DNA from: a bacterium
Lineage (GTDB): Bacteria; Actinomycetota; Acidimicrobiia; Acidimicrobiales; CATQHL01
Assembly: GCA_026708055.1 (NCBI GenBank)
Contig: JAPOVS010000026.1
Span: 1-64,000, forward strand
Direction: 5' to 3'
Length of the DNA stretch: 64,000 nt
The translations under genes were made by a program, and so were the position numbers. The notes beneath the pieces are model-generated. The model worked only from the letters and a program-made list of their open reading frames with translations, was not told the DNA's origin and searched no databases. Position 1 is the first letter of the stretch. Every line of letters begins with the position of its first letter. Below, piece after piece: positions 22,314 through 28,893 of the stretch.

Positions 22314-23413
22314 GACCCCCCCCCGTCGAGACGCGAGATGTCCCAGCCGGTCACGAGACCACCCGAGTTGGCGAAGTAGAGCGTGTTCTCCCAGATCGCC
22401 GGAGAGGACTCGATGGCCACGTTGAAGTGGCCCTCATCGGGCTCGGCCAGATCCGCCAGCAGTTGGTCGTCCCAACCCGCCCAGTGGAACAGCAACTCGG
22501 GAGCCACCGTCACGAGACCGTCGGCGTCGTAGCCCCGGTTCAGGCGGACGACGAAGAACCGGCTGTTCTCGCCGCCCAGGAACAGGTGGTCGTCGATCAC
22601 CAGCGGGCTGGAGTCCCAGTCGTCGTTCCACAGCGTGGGCGATACGTCGTAGGCACCCAGCCGCCACAGCTCCGTCGGCTCGGCCCTGTCGAAGGCCACG
22701 ATCCGGAAGTAGTTGTCCCGGGACCCGAAGTACGCCAGCGGGAACTCATCGGGATCGATCGTCACCGAGGTCTTGATGAGGTCGCCGGTCTCGAACTGCG
22801 GGAGCAGCTGCTGCCCGGTGTCGGCGTCGAGGAAGTGCACGTTGTTGTCGAACGCCCCGAACACCAGCCAGGTGCGCCCGTTGCGTTCGAACACCGCCGT
22901 CTGACCGGTCCAACCCGTGCCACACCACCGCACGATCTCACCGTGATAGCTGGACTCGGCGCACATGTCGCTGTGCTGCGGATACCGCCAGAGCAACCGC
23001 GGGTCGCGCGGCACGGGGCCGGTCCCGTACCAGCTGCGAGTCGGCGAGCCGCGGAACGTGAGCACCCCCCGCGTCACATCGGCAGGGGGCTGGCCGAACG
23101 ACGCGCCGTCCACCCAGGGCTCCGGCTCCTCAGCGGCGCCGGTGTCCGGCGGTAGCTCGGGAGACACCGGCGGGGGAGTAGCCGGCGCGGTGGTCGGCAG
23201 TTGCGGGGGCGGCACGGGCGGCGGTGCGGGATCCGGTGCCGGCCGCGGGTCGTGCGTCGAGTCGGTGGACACCTCGCCGGCACGCTCGGCGGTGCCGGCG
23301 AGCAGGACCGGCAGCACCAGGGCCAACAGCGCGGAGATCCCGAGCAACGTGACGCGCACCGGGACGGCGCGGGCGCGCGAAGAGGTGTTCACCGAGTCAG
23401 GAGTGTGCCGCAC
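22172..23413 (-). CDS. Beta-propeller (PQQ-like) protein, N-terminal piece (frameshifted)
   Basis: From GTG 23413 (VRHTPDSVNT), just after the DUF3499 stop; the frame is open further back but would overlap that gene. One membrane/signal segment (VTLLGISALLALVLPVLLAG) is followed by a Pro/Thr-rich linker and propeller blades such as WLVFGAFDNNVHFLDADTG and DWDSSPLVIDDHLFLGGENS. After ISRLDGGG the reading is out of register; changing the nine-base poly-G tract (22316-22324 on the plus strand) by one base would fuse it to the C-terminal piece, giving about 555 residues. An anchored extracytoplasmic propeller of unknown ligand is the inferred product. Confidence 0.7.
   Translation of the reverse strand: MRHTPDSVNTSSRARAVPVRVTLLGISALLALVLPVLLAGTAERAGEVSTDSTHDPRPAPDPAPPPVPPPQLPTTAPATPPPVSPELPPDTGAAEEPEPWVDGASFGQPPADVTRGVLTFRGSPTRSWYGTGPVPRDPRLLWRYPQHSDMCAESSYHGEIVRWCGTGWTGQTAVFERNGRTWLVFGAFDNNVHFLDADTGQQLLPQFETGDLIKTSVTIDPDEFPLAYFGSRDNYFRIVAFDRAEPTELWRLGAYDVSPTLWNDDWDSSPLVIDDHLFLGGENSRFFVVRLNRGYDADGLVTVAPELLFHWAGWDDQLLADLAEPDEGHFNVAIESSPAIWENTLYFANSGGLVTGWDISRLDGGGSCPSRSSGSGRVTTSTPHRSWTPRGTCTWAWSTRSATRRAPGRWASS
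22316..22324. other. Nine-base C tract at a frameshift
   Basis: Homopolymer of nine C on the plus strand (G in the coding strand), exactly where the propeller gene changes frame. Either an assembly/sequencing error, a true mutation, or a slippage switch. Confidence 0.8.
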
Positions 23414-23426
23414 CTGGGCGGCGGCG

Positions 23427-23870
23427 TCAGATCGCGGAGTGAGCAGTCGTGCGGAACGCCCGGGTGAGCAGCGGCGTCGGCGCCGGCTCGCGGGCGGGCG
23501 CGGGTTCACCGGTTGTCGAATCGTCCTCGGATTCGACAACCGACGCCGCCGGCTCCGAAGCCGGCGAGACCTCGCTGCCGGACCGCTGCCGGCGGCTCGG
23601 GCTTCGCTGGTCGGACAGAATCCAGCCGACGGGCGGCCGGAACCGGTTGGCGTGCGCCGCGCACATGGGCAGGCCGCGCCAGGCCTTGCCCTCGAGGTCC
23701 ACGAGCCAGGCCGCCGTCACGCGGGCGTCGAAGAGGAGCAGCGCCGTTGCGGGCTCAGGACACAGCATGTGGGCGCAGCCGACCGCTTCGGGGCCCCCGT
23801 TGCGCGGTGGCGTCACGACATTCCCGGTCGCGATCGCGGCCGCTCCACCTCCGGAGCGCATTCCGTCCAT
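23427..23870 (-). CDS. DUF3499 family protein
   Basis: 147 residues. The core (about 32-85) has CAHMLCPEPATALLLFDARV, a short tryptophan segment and LPMCAAHANRFRPPVGWIL. The Cys pairs with CxxH resemble a small zinc-binding fold and match the DUF3499 family common in Actinomycetota. The C-terminal 60 residues are Ser/Glu/Pro-rich and low complexity. Function unknown. It precedes the propeller gene by 13 bp on the same strand. Confidence 0.75.
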   Translation of the reverse strand: MDGMRSGGGAAAIATGNVVTPPRNGGPEAVGCAHMLCPEPATALLLFDARVTAAWLVDLEGKAWRGLPMCAAHANRFRPPVGWILSDQRSPSRRQRSGSEVSPASEPAASVVESEDDSTTGEPAPAREPAPTPLLTRAFRTTAHSAI

Positions 23871-23967
23871 GCAACAAACGTAATGTCACGACACGCCCGA
23901 CCGGGGGATTTGTCCACCCCTCATTGCATCCCTGAGTTGCCCCGGTGGCGGGTGTAGGCTTCACGCC

Positions 23968-24417
23968 ATGTCTCATGCGCGTCCTCGCAGGCGAATCACA
24001 CTGATCGCACTCACCGTTGTCATGGCGCTGGTCCTCACCTCATGCTTCGGCGACGATGACCCCGACGAGACGACAACGACGACGACCCAGCAGTCGTCAA
24101 CTCCACCACCTCCCCCGGAGACGACGCCGACGACGCAGGCAGCCGTCGTTGAACCCCCGACGACCACGGCGGTGATCGTCGTCCCGCCGCCCGAGGAGCC
24201 GGAGGTGGTCCCACCGGAGCCGCCGCCAACTCCTCCGGAGGATCCGGTGGTGGATGAGAACGGAATCCTCCTCTACACGGTGCAGGCCGGTGACACCCTG
24301 TTCAGCATCGCCCAGCGGTTCGGCGTCAGCTTGGACGACGTCATCGAGGCCAACAACATCAGCAATCCCGACGTCATCTTCGAGGGCGACACGCTGACCA
24401 TCCCGCCTGCCGGCTGA
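23968..24417 (+). CDS. LysM-domain lipoprotein (paralog 1)
   Basis: 149 residues. A basic start and hydrophobic stretch end at lipobox LTSC (Cys26). A Thr/Pro/Glu-rich linker (about 30-95) leads to one LysM domain at about 101-147 (YTVQAGDTLFSIAQRFGVSL, then ...NNISNPDVIFEGDTLTIPP). LysM binds peptidoglycan-type GlcNAc polymers, so this is likely a cell-wall-contacting lipoprotein. A paralog follows 103 bp downstream. Confidence 0.9.
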   Translation: MSHARPRRRITLIALTVVMALVLTSCFGDDDPDETTTTTTQQSSTPPPPPETTPTTQAAVVEPPTTTAVIVVPPPEEPEVVPPEPPPTPPEDPVVDENGILLYTVQAGDTLFSIAQRFGVSLDDVIEANNISNPDVIFEGDTLTIPPAG

Positions 24418-24430
24418 CCGGCGGTCGGGA
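24401..24430 (+). terminator. Strong hairpin at the end of the first LysM gene
   Basis: TCCCG...GCCGG-CTGA-CCGGC...CGGGA forms a stable stem with a small internal loop and overlaps the stop codon. No T tract follows, so intrinsic termination is plausible but unproven. Confidence 0.45.
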
Positions 24431-24520
24431 CATGACGCATCGCGGGGACCGGCAGTCTTCGTAGTTGCAGCCGACAGAGTCGGTTCTTCACGTGAGCCCA
24501 GATCGACTAAGTTCACCCAC

Positions 24521-24943
24521 ATGGCACGCGCCACTCCTCTCGGGCGCATAACCCTGGTCGGCCTTTCGGCCGTGCTGGTCGTCACGCTCACCGCCTGCTT
24601 CGACACCAGTGACGACACCGAGGGTCCGACCACCGACACCGGTGGCGCTGGCAGCAACACCGTCGTCACGCTCGCCCCCCCGCCGCCGGTGACCCCGGCG
24701 ACCGGCGTCGTCCAGCAGCCGCCCCCCGAGCTGCCCTCGCCCCCACCGGCAACGCCGGCGACCACCACGACGACACGGAACATCGGCGACCCGCTCATCT
24801 ACACGATCAACCCCGGCGACACCCTTTTCGGCATCGCCAGGCAGTTCGGCGTCAGCCTCGACGACCTCGTGGCGTTGAACAACATCGAGAACCCCGACAA
24901 CATCCGCGCCGGGGATCAACTGTTCATCCCGCCGCCGGAATGA
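24521..24943 (+). CDS. LysM-domain lipoprotein (paralog 2)
   Basis: 140 residues with lipobox LTAC (Cys26), a Pro/Thr-rich linker and a C-terminal LysM domain (about 91-138: YTINPGDTLFGIARQFGVSL, NNIENPDNIRAGDQLFIPPP). It has the same architecture as the gene 103 bp upstream and is most likely a tandem duplicate. Its likely role is wall-associated. Confidence 0.9.
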   Translation: MARATPLGRITLVGLSAVLVVTLTACFDTSDDTEGPTTDTGGAGSNTVVTLAPPPPVTPATGVVQQPPPELPSPPPATPATTTTTRNIGDPLIYTINPGDTLFGIARQFGVSLDDLVALNNIENPDNIRAGDQLFIPPPE

Positions 24944-24949
24944 GCGGGT

Positions 24950-24979
24950 TCCGGCCGTCCGCGCAGCCCGCCGGCCGGA
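24950..24979 (+). terminator. Hairpin after the second LysM gene
   Basis: TCCGGCCG (24950-24957) pairs perfectly with CGGCCGGA (24972-24979) around a 14-nt loop, 7 bp after the stop. There is no T tract. Confidence 0.4.
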
Positions 24980-25022
24980 CATCCACCACCCCGACAAGGC
25001 GCCTGCGTACAATCCCGCGCCG

Positions 25023-25214
25023 GTGGGCAAAGCGGACGGAGCCGAGGCCGAGACGAGCACCGAGGTCGGGGAAGCCGTCGTCGGTGTCATGGCCTGTGGC
25101 GTCTGCGACGTCACGTGGCGCGGCCGGCCCGGCGACAGTTGCTGGGCGTGCGGACACTCGGCGCACACCGTGAAGGCGCCTCCGCTGCAGGTCAAGATCC
25201 CGGCGCCGGCCTAG
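25023..25214 (+). CDS. Small zinc-ribbon-like protein
   Basis: 63 residues from GTG 25023. The central part MACGVCDVTWRGRPGDSCWA followed by CGHSAH has two Cys pairs (CxxC and CxxC) and a following His, a zinc-ribbon pattern. The flanks are low complexity. Small single-ribbon proteins of this kind are common in actinobacteria but have no assigned role. It is kept because the Cys spacing is unlikely in a random frame. Confidence 0.5.
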   Translation: MGKADGAEAETSTEVGEAVVGVMACGVCDVTWRGRPGDSCWACGHSAHTVKAPPLQVKIPAPA

Positions 25215-25276
25215 CCGGATCGGGCACCACTCACGGCTCCGGCCCTTTGGCCTGCTCAGTACCCTGATCGGGCGAA

Positions 25277-25789
25277 GTGAGCAGCGTCTACGTCCGCTAC
25301 CTCCTGCCAGCACTGGTCGTCGCCGCGTGCGCGGTGGCGGCCCTCGTCGGCCGCCGACGGCGCGGCCGCAATGACGCCGTCCTGGACAACTCCCGTCGCA
25401 TCGTCGAGTCGAGCCACACGCCGGCGCCCACCGACCCCGCTGCCGAGCAGGCTTGGCACCGACTGCACGGAGGGGTGTTGGCTGGCTGGATGGCGACGCA
25501 CGAGAACCTTCTGGACCGCGCCAGCGAGGACGATTTCAGCGGCGCCCGAGCCGCCCTCGACCTTGCCAACGAGTCGACCCTCGATCACCTCGACACCGCC
25601 GTGGCCGCCCATCCCAGCCCGCAGCGGCGCGCCGAACTCAGCGCCCTGCGGGCTGCCGCCCAGTCCACGCTGGTCGCGCTCGCGCAGGGCGACTACGCAC
25701 GGGCACGGCAGCATCACCTCGTCTACTGCGACTACCGGGATCTTTGGAGGCGACAGGCCGCGGCCGGAGACGGCCCCCGCGACCCCTGA
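25277..25789 (+). CDS. Membrane-anchored helical protein of unknown function
   Basis: 170 residues from GTG 25277. There is one N-terminal membrane helix (YLLPALVVAACAVAALVG, about 7-25) followed by a basic RRRRGR stop-transfer, then an Ala/Leu/Arg/His-rich helical region that looks soluble and cytoplasmic. I recognise no family. Its stop lies 10 bp from the converging SGNH hydrolase gene. Confidence 0.6.
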   Translation: MSSVYVRYLLPALVVAACAVAALVGRRRRGRNDAVLDNSRRIVESSHTPAPTDPAAEQAWHRLHGGVLAGWMATHENLLDRASEDDFSGARAALDLANESTLDHLDTAVAAHPSPQRRAELSALRAAAQSTLVALAQGDYARARQHHLVYCDYRDLWRRQAAAGDGPRDP

Positions 25790-25798
25790 GCGGCACTC

Positions 25799-27055
25799 TC
25801 AACGCCGCGACGCGCTGAGGGCTGCCGCCACCTCCCCGGCGATGGCGGCCATGCCGTCATCGGTGGGGTGGATGCAGTCGAACGAACTGATCCAGGATCC
25901 GCGGGGATCCTCGGTGGAGCAATAGGCCCGGACCTGCACCCCCAGGACGGTCTCGATCGGCCCGCGCAGCCAGCCCGGGCCCAGGGCGTCGCCAGCCTCG
26001 TGGCCGTTGAACAGTGCAGCCACATCCACCAGTTGCACTCGCGGGCCGTGACGTGCCGCCGCCTGCGCCAGGACAGCGTTCAGAGCATCGTGCACGACCT
26101 CGCTGACCTCCGCGAAGCACGCGCCGCGGCAACCCGCCACTCCGGTGGGGCTCACCGCGGTGGGGTTGTAGTAGTTGGTCAGCGCGATGGCGGCATCGGT
26201 CCGATCCACGAGTTCGTCCAGCAGGTATCCCACGCCACCGGCAACCGCCTCCAGCCGGAGCCGGAGTTCAGCGCGATCCAGTTCACCGCGGGCCAGAATC
26301 GACAGATCCACGACCCCCACGTCGTTGGCCCCGACCGTGACGGTGACGTAGCCGGGATTCAGGTGGACCGCCCAGTCCAGCTGGCTCCAGCCGGGTTGGC
26401 CGAGGCCCGAGGGGGCGCCCGACGGCAACCAGGTCGGGGAATCCCAGACGTCGCGAGTGGAGGTTCCCGAGCAGGCTGCCAGCACGACGGCGGCCTGGCC
26501 CCCGGGCACCTCGCCGGCGTCGACGAGGCGATCCATGACGAGCCTCGGGTAGGCGGCTGCGGGCGCCCGCCAGCAGGGATCGCCCAGCAGGACGTCGGTC
26601 AGGTCGTGGCCGAAGCCCGCCGCCACCGAGTCGCCCAGACCCACGAGTGTGTGCCGGCGATGCGGGTGGCGGGACACGAACGTGGCCAGCGCGGTGGAGG
26701 TGGCGCCCGCGTCGTCGGTGGCGGTCACCTGGACCCGCCAGGTTCCCGGCACCGGCGGGATCCAGGAGAACGTCGGGTCGGCGCCGCCTGGTGAGGTGAA
26801 TCCCGGCGGCGCGCGGTGCCAGGCGATGCGCGTCACCGTTCCGTCCGGATCGCCGACGGCCAGCCAGCCATCCAGCCGCTCGCCCACCTGCCGCACGAAG
26901 CCGTCCACGACGATCTCCGGTGGCCGGTTCGCGGGCTCGGTGGTCGAAGGCGGCGCAGCGGGGGAAATGACGTCCCCCAAGCCTGTGCCGCGATCCTCGG
27001 GACAGCCGGTCGCCGCCAGCGAGACCACCGCCAGAGCGACGGTCACCGGAAGCAC
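25799..27055 (-). CDS. SGNH/GDSL hydrolase lipoprotein with Ig-like domain
   Basis: About 418 residues from GTG 27055; the exact start is uncertain, since an open frame runs back into the divergent peroxiredoxin gene. A hydrophobic start ending SLAATGC looks like a lipobox. A beta-sandwich domain of about 90 residues (PPEIVVDG...WRVQVTATDDAGA) follows. The catalytic part has block I GLGDSVAAGFG, block III GANDVG and a final D-x-x-H in DCIHPTDDG, giving the Ser-Asp-His set of SGNH esterases. Likely a secreted, anchored esterase or lipase; the substrate is unknown. Confidence 0.8.
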   Translation of the reverse strand: MLPVTVALAVVSLAATGCPEDRGTGLGDVISPAAPPSTTEPANRPPEIVVDGFVRQVGERLDGWLAVGDPDGTVTRIAWHRAPPGFTSPGGADPTFSWIPPVPGTWRVQVTATDDAGATSTALATFVSRHPHRRHTLVGLGDSVAAGFGHDLTDVLLGDPCWRAPAAAYPRLVMDRLVDAGEVPGGQAAVVLAACSGTSTRDVWDSPTWLPSGAPSGLGQPGWSQLDWAVHLNPGYVTVTVGANDVGVVDLSILARGELDRAELRLRLEAVAGGVGYLLDELVDRTDAAIALTNYYNPTAVSPTGVAGCRGACFAEVSEVVHDALNAVLAQAAARHGPRVQLVDVAALFNGHEAGDALGPGWLRGPIETVLGVQVRAYCSTEDPRGSWISSFDCIHPTDDGMAAIAGEVAAALSASRR

Positions 27056-27185
27056 CAAGCGGCCGCGCGCCGAGTGGGTCCGTGGCCCGGTTGTGTTCCT
27101 GCTGAGGGGCGCTAACCTGATTGCCGACAAAATCGGTCTGGAATTACCGGTCACGCGACCACCGACCAAGGGAGGACACAGCAGC

Positions 27186-27821
27186 ATGACTGTGCAACTG
27201 GGGGACGTCGCCCCCGACTTTACGGCAGACACCACCGAGGGCACCATCAACTTCCACGAATGGAAGGACGGCAGTTGGGCGGTGCTGTTCTCGCATCCGA
27301 AGGACTTCACGCCCGTCTGCACGACCGAACTGGGCTACACCGCCAAGCTCCGTAGCGAGTTCGCGGCGCGCAACGTGAAGGTCATCGGGCTCTCGTGCGA
27401 CTCGGTGGAGGATCACCGGGTGTGGTCGCAGGACATCCTGGACACCCAGGGCATCTCGCCCAACTTCCCGATGATCGGCGACCCCGACGCCTCGGTGGCC
27501 AACCTCTACGGCATGATCCACCCCAACGCCAGCGACACCATGACGGTCCGCTCGGTCTTCGTCATCGGCCCCGACAATCTGGTCAAGCTGATGATCACCT
27601 ACCCGGCCAGCACCGGGCGCAACTTCGACGAGGTGCTGCGGGTCATCGACTCGCTGCAGCTCACCGCCCACCACAAGGTGGCCACGCCGGTGAACTGGCA
27701 GCACGGCGAGGACGTGATCATCGTGCCGGCGCTCAGCAACACCGAGGCCGCCGAGCGCTTCCCCGGCGGCTGGGACGAGCAGAAGCCCTACCTGCGGGTG
27801 GTCCCCCAGCCCACCGGCTGA
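27186..27821 (+). CDS. 1-Cys peroxiredoxin (Prx6-like)
   Basis: 211 residues from ATG 27186 with GGAGG about 10 bp upstream. The peroxidatic Cys is in SHPKDFTPVCTTELG (about Cys47), the usual PxxxT/SxxC motif. DHRVWSQDI and the extended C-terminal domain (TPVNWQHGEDVIIVP, about 165-180) match the Prx6/AhpC-TSA 1-Cys group. It reduces peroxides with an external thiol reductant. A perfect GC hairpin follows at 27847. Confidence 0.94.
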   Translation: MTVQLGDVAPDFTADTTEGTINFHEWKDGSWAVLFSHPKDFTPVCTTELGYTAKLRSEFAARNVKVIGLSCDSVEDHRVWSQDILDTQGISPNFPMIGDPDASVANLYGMIHPNASDTMTVRSVFVIGPDNLVKLMITYPASTGRNFDEVLRVIDSLQLTAHHKVATPVNWQHGEDVIIVPALSNTEAAERFPGGWDEQKPYLRVVPQPTG

Positions 27822-27846
27822 GCCGGATACTCATCGCTCCAACCGT

Positions 27847-27876
27847 CGCGCCCCCGGGTTCGAGCCCGGGGGCGCG
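27847..27876 (+). terminator. Perfect 12-bp GC hairpin after the peroxiredoxin gene
   Basis: CGCGCCCCCGGG (27847-27858) and CCCGGGGGCGCG (27865-27876) form a perfect stem with loop TTCGAG, 26 bp after the stop. There is no T run. It probably ends the peroxiredoxin transcript. Bases 27877-28104 show no gene. Confidence 0.65.
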
Positions 27877-28104
27877 GCGCGTCCCGCGGCGCCGACGACC
27901 TCCAGCGCTCGCTGATGAGACAGCGCAGGCGGACCCGCGCGCATCTGAGCCCCCCGGACCGCCGGCGCGACGCGTGACTGAATCCGCGGGCCGACGGGCG
28001 GACGTAAGTAAGGCGTAGGTAATTCCCGCGATGGTCGGAAGGGGCCCGAACACCGCGCCGGTAGGATCGCCGGGTCCAGGACAGTCGAGCACGGAGGGCC
28101 GACG

Positions 28105-28845
28105 GTGGCAGGCAACGGACGGGTACCGGCGGCGCGTGCCGTCGGGGCCGTGAAGATCTACGGCCGCGGCGAGACCGAGGTTCGCGCCCTCGACGGTGTC
28201 GACGTCACCTTCGACACCGGCCAGTTGACCACGATCATGGGGCCGTCGGGGTCGGGCAAGTCGACGCTCATGCACTGCATGGCGGGCCTCGACGAACTCA
28301 CCGACGGGCAGATCTTCATCGGCGACACCGAACTCGGCACCCTCAACGAGCGGGAACTGACGCTCCTGCGCCGCCGGCAGGTCGGCTTCATCTTCCAGGC
28401 CTACAACCTGCTCCCCACCCTCACCGCGCTGGAGAACATGACGCTGCCCATCGCCCTGGCCGGGGAGGACCCCGACAGCGCCTGGCTCACCGAGGTCGTC
28501 GATGCGGTCGGCCTGGGCGACCGTCTCACGCACCGGCCCAACGAACTCTCGGGCGGGCAGCAGCAGCGGGTGGCCGTGGCGCGGGCGCTCGTGAGCCGCC
28601 CGCGCATCATCTTCGCCGACGAGCCCACCGGGAATCTGGACTCTCGCACCGGGGCCGAGGTGCTGGAGTTCCTGAGGCGGGCGTCGGACCAACTCGGCCA
28701 GACGATCGTGATGGTGACCCACGACGCCGGGGCCGCCAGCTACAGCGACCGGATCGTGTTCCTCAACGACGGTCGGGTCGTGGACGAGATGCGAGATCCG
28801 ACCGTTGACGGTGTGCTCGACAAGGTGAGGACCATCGGTGCCTGA
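28105..28845 (+). CDS. ABC transporter ATP-binding protein (LolD/MacB type)
   Basis: 246 residues from GTG 28105. Walker A GPSGSGKS is at 46-53, the Q-loop IFQAYNLLPTLTALEN near 95, signature LSGGQQQRVAVARAL near 150 and Walker B IIFADEPTGNLD near 170. The combination LPTLTALEN plus DEPTGNLD is characteristic of the LolD/FtsE/MacB group that pairs with FtsX-like permeases. Its partner starts 48 bp downstream. It powers export or extraction of a membrane substrate not identifiable here. Confidence 0.95.
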   Translation: MAGNGRVPAARAVGAVKIYGRGETEVRALDGVDVTFDTGQLTTIMGPSGSGKSTLMHCMAGLDELTDGQIFIGDTELGTLNERELTLLRRRQVGFIFQAYNLLPTLTALENMTLPIALAGEDPDSAWLTEVVDAVGLGDRLTHRPNELSGGQQQRVAVARALVSRPRIIFADEPTGNLDSRTGAEVLEFLRRASDQLGQTIVMVTHDAGAASYSDRIVFLNDGRVVDEMRDPTVDGVLDKVRTIGA

Positions 28846-28893
28846 GCCGGCGAGCCGGATTCGCCTGAACGCCGCCGCGGCACGCCCGAACGT

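Noticed and set aside
27847-27876. A GGGTTCGAGCCC sequence that looks like a tRNA T-arm
   Set aside because: No acceptor, D-arm or anticodon arm can be drawn around it; it is better explained as a perfect terminator-like palindrome.
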